From NCBI GenBank assembly GCA_025449115.1, contig JAHLKC010000134.1, positions 1-64,000 of the forward strand: DNA of 64,000 bases. Direction: 5' to 3'. This DNA is from Chytridium lagenaria. Lineage: Eukaryota; Chytridiomycota; Chytridiomycetes; Chytridiales; Chytridiaceae. Of the stretch, positions 46,272-56,912 are shown one piece after another. The translations under genes and the position numbers were made by a program. The notes under the pieces were generated by a model, which made no database searches, was not told the DNA's origin, and worked only from the letters and a program-made list of their open reading frames with translations. Numbering within the stretch: the stretch's first letter is position 1; each line of letters starts with the position of its first letter.

Positions 46272-48290
46272 TTAATTCGCAGCATCTCCTCTCACCCCTC
46301 CAACCTCCACCGCAACTCCACTCCACTCTTTCCTCCCCACCTCCTCCTCCGGCGACGCAACCCTCCCATCCCATCTCACCTCCGCACAACACTCCTCCCC
46401 TTCCCTAACACAATCATCGGTCGGCGGTGGTGACGGCAGCATCGGTGGTGGAGTCACCACAGCCGTCTCCCCACCGTCAAGGTGATGATGATGATGGTGA
46501 TGTAAATGCTCAAACGCAGACGTATCCCTGCATTCAGCGTCAAGCACATGTGGGAGCGCCGAACGAGCCAACGCGAGGTCGCCCGTTGTTTCAGCGGGGA
46601 AGAATAGAGGGAAAGGAGAGGGGAGCGGGAAGGAAGTCAGTTCGAGGTGGGAGGACAGAGGGGTAAAGTCGGGATTGGGAGGTTTGTGGTGTCCATGCCC
46701 TGGATGGGTGCGGGAATGAGTGGGACGTAAGCGGTTGAATGGGGGGTGATGGAAGCTGTCGATGTAGTAACGATCATGGATGTTGGTTCAACTGCGCCCG
46801 ACATGTCTCCTTCATCACTACAGAAACGTTTGCGTGGTGGAAGCGATGCCACAGATATCGATGACGGCTCAACTGGCATAGGCGACATGCTCACAAAGCT
46901 CGTGACGGGTAGAAGAGAGCTCGTGTCGGTGTTGAGTAGACCAGGTGTCATAATCATAAAGGTATCACCATTAGGAGGAACATTCTCTTGCTGCACCTCT
47001 TCAAACTCCTTTCCATCTTCTGCTTTCCTCTTAACACCCACGGGCGACACGGGCGACGATGTTGCTGGAGGTGGGGGTGGTGATGAAGCCGAGATATTGT
47101 CCTGCTGCACAAGTGAAATGGGTGACTCGGTCGCATTCCAATCCTCGGCTTCGGCAGCTAAAGCCAGAGAACTGTCGTAGATGATGTTGTTGAATTCGGG
47201 AGGGTAAAATTGAACGGATTGCATGGCCGGCGGTGGTGGGGGTGGGGGTGGGGGTGGGGGTATATACATTTCGATTGGCCGTCCGTCGCCTGTAAGCATT
47301 CCAAAGGTTCGCGCAAGGAAAGCGGGAAGACCACGAATCCCCTTGGAGAACAAACGTTTGTTCTACAGAAAGGCAAAATATATTAGACAACCCTTCGCAT
47401 ATCGGAAAGCGGTGAAGAATTTAATACATACCCCGCATGCCTGTGTTCTCTTCCTTAACCGGAATCCTCCATGCTGCCTCAATATTCTTAGCTCATCTCC
47501 CGATATTCTGATATTGTCCGTCAACTGGTGATCTTGGAACAAGACCACCTGAATAAATTTAGGTAAGTCAGTCTCTGCGATATTTTGCATTCGAAAGTCA
47601 AAATGAAAGCCCCTCCTTACCAATTCGTTGATACCAAGACCAGTTACCATCTTGAGATGGTTCTTGAGCTCTGCGACCTGTAAGCACACGGAAGAGAAGT
47701 ATGAGAACACTCTAATTACTCTAACAAGCGTGTAAAATCACATGCAGAAGGGAGACAAAAGATCGCAAAGCGAATAGCATCCTTCAATCAGGAACATAAA
47801 AGACCATTCAAACACATCAACGCACCGTCCATGAAGGCTTGAAGGTGATAACCTCTCTGGCCACATTCGGCTCCATATCCTCTCTCCACACATCAATTGT
47901 CAGATGCTCATTTACAGCCGAAGTTAAAGCGTTCAAAGCCATGTTTGCGTCTCTTCTCTTCCGGCCCTTGTCTTCTAAATCGAGACCAGGAAGTCGATGA
48001 TACAGAAGATCCAGGAAGGAGGATGCTGAGTCGAGAGAGTCCAAAAGCAAAAGAGGATGATTCAGACACGGCGACTTGTGTGTCTACTGAGTCACTTCCG
48101 TCCCTGATTATAACGCTCTGTTGGTATTCAATCACAAGGTATGCAGATGTATCAAAACACTGCGGATGAGTTCCTTCCTTTGCCAAAAACAACAAGGTAT
48201 CTGTGAATCGGCAGCGTTGAAAGCGGTCTATGCACAAAGTTGCTTTGCTCTTCGTTATGTGTAGAAAGAGTTCTTTTCGAAACCTTTCAG
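46272..48290 (-). CDS. Orphan protein with ubiquitin-like segment
   Basis: Not recognised as a named family. Reading downstream on the minus strand, an N-terminal globular part (RKELFLHITKSKATLCIDRF, then TSAYLVIEYQQSVIIRDG) leads to a Leu-rich stretch (LLDSLDSASSFLDLLYHRLP). A segment of about 70 residues spans three exons: REVITFKPSWTVAELKNHL, GINELVVLFQDHQLTDN, then ELRILRQHGGFRLRKR. Its strand-helix-strand pattern and LVVLFQDHQL core resemble a ubiquitin-like fold. The long C-terminal exon (46637-47353) is Pro/Ser-rich with an 11-Pro run and two basic motifs, VKRKAED and PPRKRF, that could be nuclear signals. The 46272-46571 frame with a seven-His run may be a further C-terminal segment. 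No in-frame start codon was located, and one frame break lies near 48050. Confidence 0.5.
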
Positions 48291-48978
48291 TTCACACTCT
48301 CAGAAAGCCAGCTGCTGTTATCCTCCTCAACAATGATTTCTTTTCTTGTCCGGATTTTAAGGTATATATAGAGCTCGATGGGATGGAGGAGTGCGTTTGG
48401 GATGCGTTTGATGGTGAGGAATGCAGCTACTGTTGAGGATGTTGAAGATATGGTATGAAAGCGTGGGTACCACACAAATCTCTCTCCTCTCTCTCGGCGA
48501 ATATGAATGTGTAAAGTGTATTGTGTGAGTGCTGTGGTCGTTGAGCTGGTTGGTGGTTGGTGTATGGAATGAATGGAATGGATGGATGTATGGATGGATG
48601 ATGAATGTGAAAAGCGCAGACCAGCAAGCAAAGTAGGTTGGTGGAGGTGTAGACAGACCCTCCGATCTCCAAGTTGCTCACCCTGCGGCTTTGGGGTTTT
48701 GGGGGGAGTGGATGAAAGAGGGAGGAAGCGAAAAGGAAGAAATCGACACCCGATCAATAAAAATTTTTACCTTTTAGGGTTGTACAAGTTTGAGGTTTTT
48801 TCAAAAATAAAATAAAATAAAATAAAAACAAGATGCTTCATACTGCGCCAATCCACTGCTAACTTCAACACTCGTTAAAAATCGTGCATGTAGGTAAATA
48901 TTTATATACTCGGAAATTTAATTCAAAGTAAAAATAACTACAACCTTTATTCTCAAAGATTGACTTTTTAAAAAAATA

Positions 48979-49707
48979 TTATATAACCGGTCCCCAGTAT
49001 TGTAAAAAGTTTCCGCTTCTGCCAGGAGTGAAAGTAAACACACCTCCAGAACCATAGGGATCATCGACCAGAGGAACCTCTGCAGGCCACGCGAATCCGC
49101 CAGCTGAAACAGCTGCTCTTGAAAGTTCATAGCCACTCACTCCTCCACTCGCAGGGGATGCAACAGCAGCAGGTGATCCTGACACCGTAGGGCTAGGTGC
49201 AGCAACTGTAGGCGCCACCGTCACTACAGGAGAATTAACCGGTGGCGATGGATTATTTGTAGCCGTTTCAATAACTGTCGGACTCAAAGGGGTATCTACG
49301 GTGGTTTCTTGTGGGACTGGCGCGGGGGACCGACGTGGGGGGTGGCGCGGGGACAGGTGAAGCTGTTTCCTGTGATTCACCCCCCACCGATGTAATAATA
49401 GTCGCAGGACTCTCGCCTAACAATAAATCAACTATCGTACCTACAAGTGAAAGACCAAGAACGAAAATATTTCAAACTCACCCTGAGCTTCACGCTTCCC
49501 GAGATGTGAGTGTCGACTCATATTGCCAGCCGCGTAAAGAAAGGCCTGACCTTGCTGATCCCATAATCGGATCTCGTCGGGCATCAACGGAGGCTCTTGA
49601 ATAGCGCGGTCCACCAAATTGGCCACTCTGACTTCAGCTCTTCCGGTGGTGATCATAGAGGCCGCAAGTAGGGTGACGAAACCCATATGCATTACTGTAG
49701 TCATCAT
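48979..49707 (-). CDS. Secreted Pro/Ser/Thr-rich protein
   Basis: Exon 1 starts MMTTVMHMGFVTLLAASMIT then TGRAEVRVANL, a clear signal peptide with cleavage likely after the Thr/Gly/Arg/Ala stretch. A mature segment with PLMPDEIRLWDQQGQAFLYA follows. After a short intron (about 49480-49420) the protein is Pro/Val/Thr/Ser-rich with PSPxV-type repeats. It ends in an aromatic C-terminal part, FAWPAEVPLVDDPYGSGGVF and GNFLQYWGPVI. The composition suggests an O-glycosylated extracellular or cell-wall protein. No enzymatic domain is visible. One frame break is likely near 49330. No homologue is recognised. Confidence 0.6.
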
Positions 49708-50596
49708 TTTTCGCCGGCAGTCTTTAGCTTCCTTGACTTTGGTCTTTCAAGTAATATGCAGACGGTTATGCGTTCCTTTGCATTCAACTCTCTGACTCCG
49801 AATTTTCTTTTAACAATCGACACGCCACTTGCCCAATCACAATTCAAGCTGCAGATGTAATTCTGTCTGGTATGCGCGCGCTGCTTCCGCGCGATTTCTA
49901 TTTTTACGATAATACATTATAGTCTTCAGTTGCTATAGCTCGCTATTCTTTGAGATAGCGGGGGACGTTTTCAAGTGATTTCAATACGGCCTCTACCGCC
50001 CTTTGATTTTGTCCTTAGCATTAACATTCACAATACCTGAAAATAAACCAGACTCCGGCAGAGCGAAGATGTCAGTCCTTTTAACTTCAATTTTGTAAAG
50101 GTCAAGGTTTAAAATGAATGTATTCAGCATTCTTCCGTGATCACTATTGTGCACACCTTACTCACTGAGTTTTCTTTCTTGCATAAAAACCGCTATTGCC
50201 CTTTAGGTCCTTTTAATTATGTAATGAGTAAACACTTGAAAATCCAGAGATGAATTGAATGTAGATTCCTTTGGCCATGCGTTTTGTCTTAGGCACCCTT
50301 TTTTCGCAGTGTGATAAATCGGTATTGCAGGCAAAACACAGGCTTTCATCATATCTATATGATGTATTCCTCGTTAGTGATGAATACCCTCCCCAAATTC
50401 GACAATGCTTTCTAAACAACGACCTAACCAAACAACGACCTAACCAAGTCCGTTCCCAGTACCAAATGATCGTCACCATCATGAGCACACCTCAAACGTC
50501 ATTGACTTGAAGATTTGTCGGCACGGTCCCTTTTTTTTTTTCTTCTCAAAATTCAGTTTTTTTCCGTCTTGAGATCTTTGGAAGAAGCGTGAAAGG
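49708..50596. other. Divergent intergenic region, secreted protein / eRF1
   Basis: The 889-bp stretch serves divergent promoters. It includes a 16-bp tandem duplication AAACAACGACCTAACC (about 50413-50446). No gene was recognised. Confidence 0.55.
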
Positions 50597-52596
50597 ATGG
50601 CTGACCAAGAGACGGACAAGAATGTTGAGATCTGGAAGGTCAAAAAGCTTATCAAGAGTCTTGAGGAGGCGAGAGGGAATGGAACATCGATGATTTCGTT
50701 GATTATTAGGGTGAGCAGCCTGGTGTTTTAGGGGGTGGATTTGTAGACGGAGGTTTCTAGATGATGATGAGTGAAGGGGTTGAGCAATGTGCGTTTGAGA
50801 ATGGGAAAGAAGGTTACGAATACGAACTTTTGGGACGAGTTGATAAGCCACGGAGGCATTCGCAAACCATGGGACGAGTTGATAAACAACAGAGACGATG
50901 CTATCCATGCGAAGAAGGCTTTACCAGCAGTGGCGGGCTACAGCATGATGTCTCAACATACCCATTTAATCGCTATCGATTCACCCGTCGAAGCCTCCGT
51001 TCATCTGTTCCAGGTTTTAACGTATTTCCTTTGCAGCCGAAGGATCAAATTTCCCAGGTCGCTAAGATGTTGGCAGACGAATACGGCACAGCCTCCAACA
51101 TTAAGTCTCGCGTTAACCGATTGTCGGTTTTATCAGCTATCACATCTACACAGCAAAAGTTGAAGCTTTACACGAGGGTTCCTACGAATGGACTTGTGAT
51201 CTACTGGTGAGGAGATTTTTGCAAACTCATTGGAATGCATGAGGAAAAGAAACTTGGGGTTGGAGGGCTAATGAGTCTTATTCGCGTAACAACAGTGGTA
51301 CGGTCGTGACCCCAGAAGGCAAAGAAAAGAAAGTCAACATCGATTTCGAACCCTTCAAACCCGTCAACACCTCCCTCTACCTCTGCGACAACAAGTTCCA
51401 CACTGAAGCCCTCCAAGAACTTCTTGAGAGTGACTCTCGATTCGGTTTCATCATTATGGACGGTAACGGCTCCCTCTTTGGTTCACTCGCTGGCAACACT
51501 CGTGAAATCATCCACAAATTTACTGTCGACCTCCCGAAGAAGCACGGTCGTGGTGGTCAATCCGCTTTGCGTTTCGCTCGTCTCCGTGAAGAGAGTCGTC
51601 ATAATTACGTTAGGAAGGTGGCGGAAATGGCGACACAGTTTTTCATCACGAATGATATGCCGAATGTCACTGGTCTTGTATTGGCGGGAAGTGCGGACTT
51701 TAAGAATGTCTTGTCGAACACGGATATGTTTGATCAGAGGTTGAAGGTTAAAATTATTAATATCGTGGATGTCAGTTATGGAGGGGAGAACGGGTTCAAT
51801 CAGGCGATTGAGTTGTCTCAGGAGGTGTTGCAAAATGTGAAGTTTATTCAAGAGAAGAAGCTTATTGGGAGGTACTTTGATGAGATTTCTCAGGACACTG
51901 GTACGTTCAAGCTTCCAATAATTTGTTTTTTCGTCCCTAGTAATGCCTTCATTTTTTTTATTATAAATGTTATCTCTTTTTCGCTTTTCGTCTTCCTCTT
52001 TTTGTTACCTGATCCATTTACCGATCAATTTTAAACTAAATCTTGTATTCAGGAAAATACTGCTTTGGTGTTGAGGACACCCTTAAAGCTCTTGACCAAG
52101 GCGCTGTTGAGATCTTGGTGGTGTGGGAGGCTTTGGAAGTGATGCGGTACGAGCTCAAGAGCTCTACAGGGGAATCTATTATCAAGCACGTGACCAAGGA
52201 GCAGGAGAAGCAACGAGAATTGTTTATCGATCCTGCAGCTGGGACAGAGATGGAGGTTGTGAACAAGATGTTGTTATTGGAATGGGTTAGTATATATAAT
52301 TTTAATTTTAACCTTTGGGTTATGCGATGATCTAATTAAGGCCTTTTTTGGTAGTTCTCGGAACGGTACAAGGATTTCGGAGCTACCTTGGAGTTTGTGA
52401 CGAATAGATCTCAAGAGGGGTCTCAGTTCTGCAAGGGTTTCGGTGGTATTGGTGGTATCCTTCGTTACAAGGTAAAATCTCTAGAGTCGCTTTTTTCATT
52501 TTCCTTATTTTTTTCTAAACTCTTTTCTCGTCTTTTTTTCAGATCGACTTCAACAGCCTCACGGTTGACTCCGACGAGGAGTACCTTAGCGACTAA
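50597..52596 (+). CDS. SUP45: Eukaryotic release factor eRF1 (copy A)
   Basis: Class I release factor that reads all three stop codons in the ribosomal A site and triggers peptide release. Six exons: 50597-50710, 51037-51206, 51296-51900, 52053-52285, 52355-52471 and 52543-52596. It starts [20 protein letters not shown]. Motifs are [17 protein letters not shown] (NIKS), YLCDNKF (YxCxxxF) and [19 protein letters not shown], which holds the catalytic GGQ. Domain 3 then has [18 protein letters not shown] and [10 protein letters not shown]. The C-terminus is the acidic SDEEYLSD, which in other organisms contacts eRF3. No frame break was found. Intron 1 is 326 nt with an internal 16-bp repeat. Copy B lies tail to tail 695 bp downstream. 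Confidence 0.97.
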
Positions 52597-53291
52597 AAAA
52601 AACATTTACACGTACACCTCCTATCCTTCACCCTTTATCCCAAAAACCCCACCCCCCTGCATGTACCGTCTGCGCCTCCCCCTTCCGTAACTAACACCCC
52701 CCCCCCCAATTACCTCTTTCTCCACACGCAAATCTCGTGTATCCTGCATACTGCCACTTTCTTTTCCCGCCTCTTGTGAATGCGCCAGAATCTTGGACGC
52801 ACAGTTACGGTTTACGTTTTTTGTTTTGTTTGTTCTTTCGCTGATTTTTTTTTATAAAAAACTTTTGATTTTTCGAGAAGTTTGGATGCCTGATAGATTT
52901 ATTAGAGGTCTTGACATGTTGTAAATGGTATTCCTCAAGTCTTCGTCTACAACTTGGATGAGGAGATTTGAAAAGATGTAGTGAGATCTTGGTGATGATC
53001 AAGATTTAACGAAGAAATATCACGTATCTTTGCTTTTGGGTTTAAATTCACTGATTTCCTTTTGGTTTTCATTATAGGCTTCTGTTTGTTTCTCTATGGT
53101 TTTGTCATAATTCAGTTCTGGTGGGATTCCTTCGTTTCACGCCACTGTGCACTGTGAGTCGGCCTCGGTGCTTAGTGAAGATCTTTGGAGTGGAAAACTA
53201 AAGACATTTTAAAACTCCTGTCAATAGAATCTCGGTTTATTAAGACTTCGGATTTACACCCCGGTCATTTTTGGCTCACTTCCACTCAAAT
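52597..53291. other. Shared 3' spacer between the two eRF1 genes
   Basis: The 695-bp stretch between convergent stop codons must contain both polyadenylation regions. It includes a C-run at about 52697-52706. No gene was recognised. Confidence 0.6.
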
Positions 53292-54878
53292 TTACTCGCT
53301 ATCATCTGAAAGATATTCTTCTTCATCGTTGGGCGTCCCGAAATGAACCTTGACAAAAAATGTTAATTCTGAACGAAGGTCCCGTGACTTACGTTATATC
53401 GTAGAATCCCTCCAATCCCTCCAAACCCTCTACAAAATTGCATCCCTTCCTGAGATTGATCCGACACGAGTTCCAGCGATGTCCCGAAATCCTTGAACCT
53501 TTCCGATAACTACCAAATAAGAGGGGTCAATACTTTTGCGAGATATTACGAGAACAACGTACCCATTCCAGTAACAATGTTTTGCCCATGATTTCCATCT
53601 CGGTGCCTGATGCATCGGCGAACGATTCACGTTGAGATTCTTGCACTTCAGAGAGGTGCTTTATAATGCGTTCGCCCGTCGTAGTCTGAAGATCGTAGCG
53701 TTGAATTTTGAGACTGTCCCATACGACGAGACTTTCAACGGCGCCAAGTTCAAGTGCTTTAAAAGTGTCCTCCACGCCAAAGCAATATTTTCCTGTGGTT
53801 AAAAGACCAATTATTTAAACACCCCACAGCAGAAAAAAATACTGAACAAATAACACGTCAGCAAGAAAGAAACGCACCTGTATCTTGAGCTATCTCATCA
53901 AAAAAACCTCCCAACAATTTTCTTCTCCTTCACAAATCTTACATCCCTCACCAATTCTCCAGCCATCTCAATCGCCTGATTCAACCCATTTTCGCCCCCA
54001 TAACTCACATCCAAAACGCCAATAATATTCCTCCCCACCACATCTCCACAATCTCATTCTTCAAATCCGCAGATCCAGCAACAATCAACCCCGTATCAGG
54101 ATTCAACAACAACCCGGCAAGTTCCGCCACCTTTTTAATGTAATTGTGACGCGCTATCTCGCGGAGTCGTGCAAACCGTGACGCGGATTGACCACCACGG
54201 CCGTGCTTTTTTGGGAGATGAACGCTGAATTTATGGAGGATGCGACGGTGGCTCCCTGAGAGAGTTGCAAAGAGACATCCGCGTCCGTCAATGATGATGA
54301 AGCTGAGGGTGGGAGTAAGTTGGATGAGGGTGTGGAGGGTTTCTGTGTGGAATTTAGAGTCGCAGTGGTAGAGGGAGTGCGGAAGGGGTTTAGGGGGCTC
54401 AAAGGATATATTGATGAGACGGGGTTTGTTCTCAGGGGTTGTAATGGTGCCGCTGTTGTTTTGTTAGCAATGCAGAATAGATGCGTCAATAAACGGTCAC
54501 GACTTACAAAGACACAAGTTGCCTGAGGAATGCGAAAAGGAATCTACTCACCAGAATAACACCAAACCATTCGGAGGTACCTTTGAATATGTTTTTAATT
54601 TTTCTCTTGTGGACGTGATAGCGGATTGGACGGATAGCCTGTTCACGCGCGACTTGATATTTGCCGCCACTCCAAATTCCTCAGTGAGCATATGCGTAGC
54701 TTGCGAAATTTGGTCTCTCGGCTGTGTAATCGTCAGAAACAATTAATGAAGAAAAACGCCTGACGCTTACCTTCAAAAAAAGAGAAATCATGGACGTACC
54801 GTTCCCTTTCGCTTCTTCCAAACGTTTAATGAATTGCTTCATCTTCCACATTTCTACGTCGTCGTTTAGATCTGACAT
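53292..54878 (-). CDS. eRF1 paralogue (copy B)
   Basis: A second, diverged class I release factor. It starts [20 protein letters not shown] and keeps [22 protein letters not shown] (YxCxxxF) and [19 protein letters not shown] (GGQ), so peptide-release chemistry should be preserved. All five intron positions of copy A are conserved, with different lengths, which shows a DNA-level duplication rather than a retrocopy. After [12 protein letters not shown] the loop corresponding to [13 protein letters not shown] in copy A is about five residues shorter and differs in sequence. The C-terminus is [10 protein letters not shown]. One-base breaks occur at the A7 run 53900-53906 (six would keep [11 protein letters not shown] in frame), near 54040 and near 54160. 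A recent pseudogene is possible, but homopolymer error is equally consistent. Confidence 0.85.
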
Positions 54879-55196
54879 TTTGGTGGTGGTGAAGGTGTAG
54901 AGTGTGTTGCATAAGGGATAGGGAGAGGGACTTACGGGGTCTTATACGTTTGTAAATGATTTCGCGTATATAGGTTGAAAAACTTCAATGTGGACAAGCC
55001 AAAATTTGCCACTGTGCTGACTCGACGCATCCGCCACAGCACAGGGCAAAAACACATGGCCGATCAAAGCAAAGCCCTCATCCCCATAACAAACAGAAAC
55101 AGGGAAGAAGACAGAGTCGTAAACATACGTTTATTTCCTCCATAGAGCTTCATTACCCTCAATAAAATAACCAAAGAATTACATAAATATACAAGG
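54879..55196. other. Intergenic, eRF1-B start to carrier 3' end
   Basis: Short spacer holding the copy B promoter and the carrier 3' UTR. No feature was recognised. Confidence 0.5.
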
Positions 55197-56461
55197 CTAT
55201 AAAGCCTCTAGTCGCACCAGGACTGCCTCATAAACGATCCAATTTAACGAATGTATAGGCACGGCCCTTGCAATCGTTGACGAAAACCCAGAATAAAGAC
55301 CCCGTAACCCTGCCGACTTCCATATTGCCCTGGCGACTTGAGTGGCTGTTTGGCGTTTCTCACCTTCGACCAGAACACCTTTTTGAATCACGGATTTGAC
55401 GAGATCGATCTGAGGTGGGTGGGAAAGAAAAGTGTGAGTGAGTGAAGGGTCGGAAGAGGAGACTTACGGGGAAGACAAATATCCAGGATGTGACACCGCA
55501 TAAGGCACCCGAGATGAGGTGGACGGATGGACCGGCGGTCTGACCTTCTTTCACGAGACTTCGTTTGACAGATTCGTAGGTAGCAAAGTATATCGCTGTG
55601 CCGATCTATGAAGATTGACTTAGTAAGTGAAGAGACGAAATTGCGAAAACGAACCGCGTCGCGTGCTAAGTGCAGATGAAATCCCCTATATAATCCCTTC
55701 ACACCTTTCGACTTTACAATATCCACACCAACCGCCAAAGACCCCGATCGCTGCGTCAAATCCAACATTCTCCACCTGACACCCCCCTTCTGCCTCTCCC
55801 CTGTCACAGCCGAGCATTCCATCTGTCGTCTGAGTAACGCCTCAAGCTGTCTCTGAATCTTCACAATCTCAAGCGGACAACTTATCACGCTCACAACTGA
55901 TCCCGCTATACCCCCTGATAGCGTTGAAGCGATGATAATATCGGGGATGTGGTTGGAAAGATGGAGGAGACGACGAAAAAAAGTCTTGGAGTCGAGATAC
56001 ACTGTGAAGGAGACGGATTTGATGATGGAGACGGTTATAAGAGGGGGGAAGATGCCACGGAAGAAACCGCGAAGGCCTTCGGCACGGTATGTTTGGCGGA
56101 TGCAATCCGACATTGACTTGTAAGAATGTGTTTGCTGGGTGGGTGGAGCAGTTGAAAGTAAGTCATGCTTCCCATCAAAACTCGAGTGAAGCCTCGTAAT
56201 TCAATCAAAACAAAACCCCTACTCACCATTCGAGTCTTCAAGCCAGACATCGGTTTTATATACAATCAAATGCGTCGTTAGCGGCCACAAGCAGAAATCA
56301 ACTCAACCCCAAGGGTAGAGAAACGGCCCAACCCATACCTTGATGGAATCAAAAGGGAAACCCCCAAGAACAGAACATACTGCCGCAGAGCTTGCTGCAA
56401 CGATCGTTCGATTCTCCTTTAGGATAGCTGTTGTCCAAGTGAGGCTCTCTCGATTGGCCAT
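55197..56461 (-). CDS. Mitochondrial carrier family (SLC25) transporter
   Basis: Inner mitochondrial membrane solute carrier with three ~100-residue repeats. Exon 1 (56339-56461) begins MANRESLTWTTAILKENRTI and ends GGFPFDSIK. A 9-nt microexon (56227-56235) supplies TRM. Exon 3 starts at 56134 with QTHSYKSMSDCIRQ. Together they restore the first signature PFDSIKTRMQ. The second signature is CPLEIVKIQRQ with GLYRGFHLHLARDA. The third is spread over FVFP and VDLVKS- or IDLVKS-like sequence, then GLRGLYSGFSSTIARAVP. Six membrane helices follow the usual pattern. The substrate cannot be assigned; the sequence looks closest to the carnitine/amino-acid branch, which is inference. About six exons. 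Confidence 0.9.
56227..56235 (-). other. 9-nt microexon of the mitochondrial carrier
   Basis: Encodes Thr-Arg-Met, flanked by AG upstream and GTGAGT downstream on the minus strand. Including it completes the invariant PxDxxKxRxQ carrier signature between exons ending at 56339 and starting at 56134. Confidence 0.7.
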
Positions 56462-56912
56462 CACGTTTTCTCCCACTAGCTCCTTGACGTTGCACGAACC
56501 GTTGGCTTTTTTTTAGGAATGAAGAGCCTACGCTCGCGTCTGATTAGGACGGAGAGCTGGACCTGGTGAAAAGACACCGAGTTATGATTTGAAAGAATCA
56601 CTACAAGCTTTAATAAAAAATTGAAGTGTGATGCTACGATACGCATCATCAATGATCAGCTCAAAGTCGCCCAAGACTTTTGTTGAAAACCCCTCATCGA
56701 TAGAACAGTACGTAATTACATCATTTCTAAAACGACATTGTATTTATATGAGGGCAATGTATCGACAATTGTATAACGAGGGCCACAAAACGGCGCAAAA
56801 ACGTGAGCAAAAAACCCTATCAACGCAGTGAAAGAGGTCTAAGAAATAAAGAAACCAAACGTCATAGAAATATCTAAGGGGTTCTCCATCAACAAATAGC
56901 AAGGCTCTCATC
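56462..56912. other. Intergenic, carrier start to GT2 3' end
   Basis: Contains the carrier promoter and the 3' region of the glycosyltransferase gene. Short open frames have no family resemblance. Confidence 0.5.

Noticed and set aside
53292..54878. eRF1 copy B as a processed retro-pseudogene
   Set aside because: All five intron positions of copy A are retained, which a retrocopy would lack.
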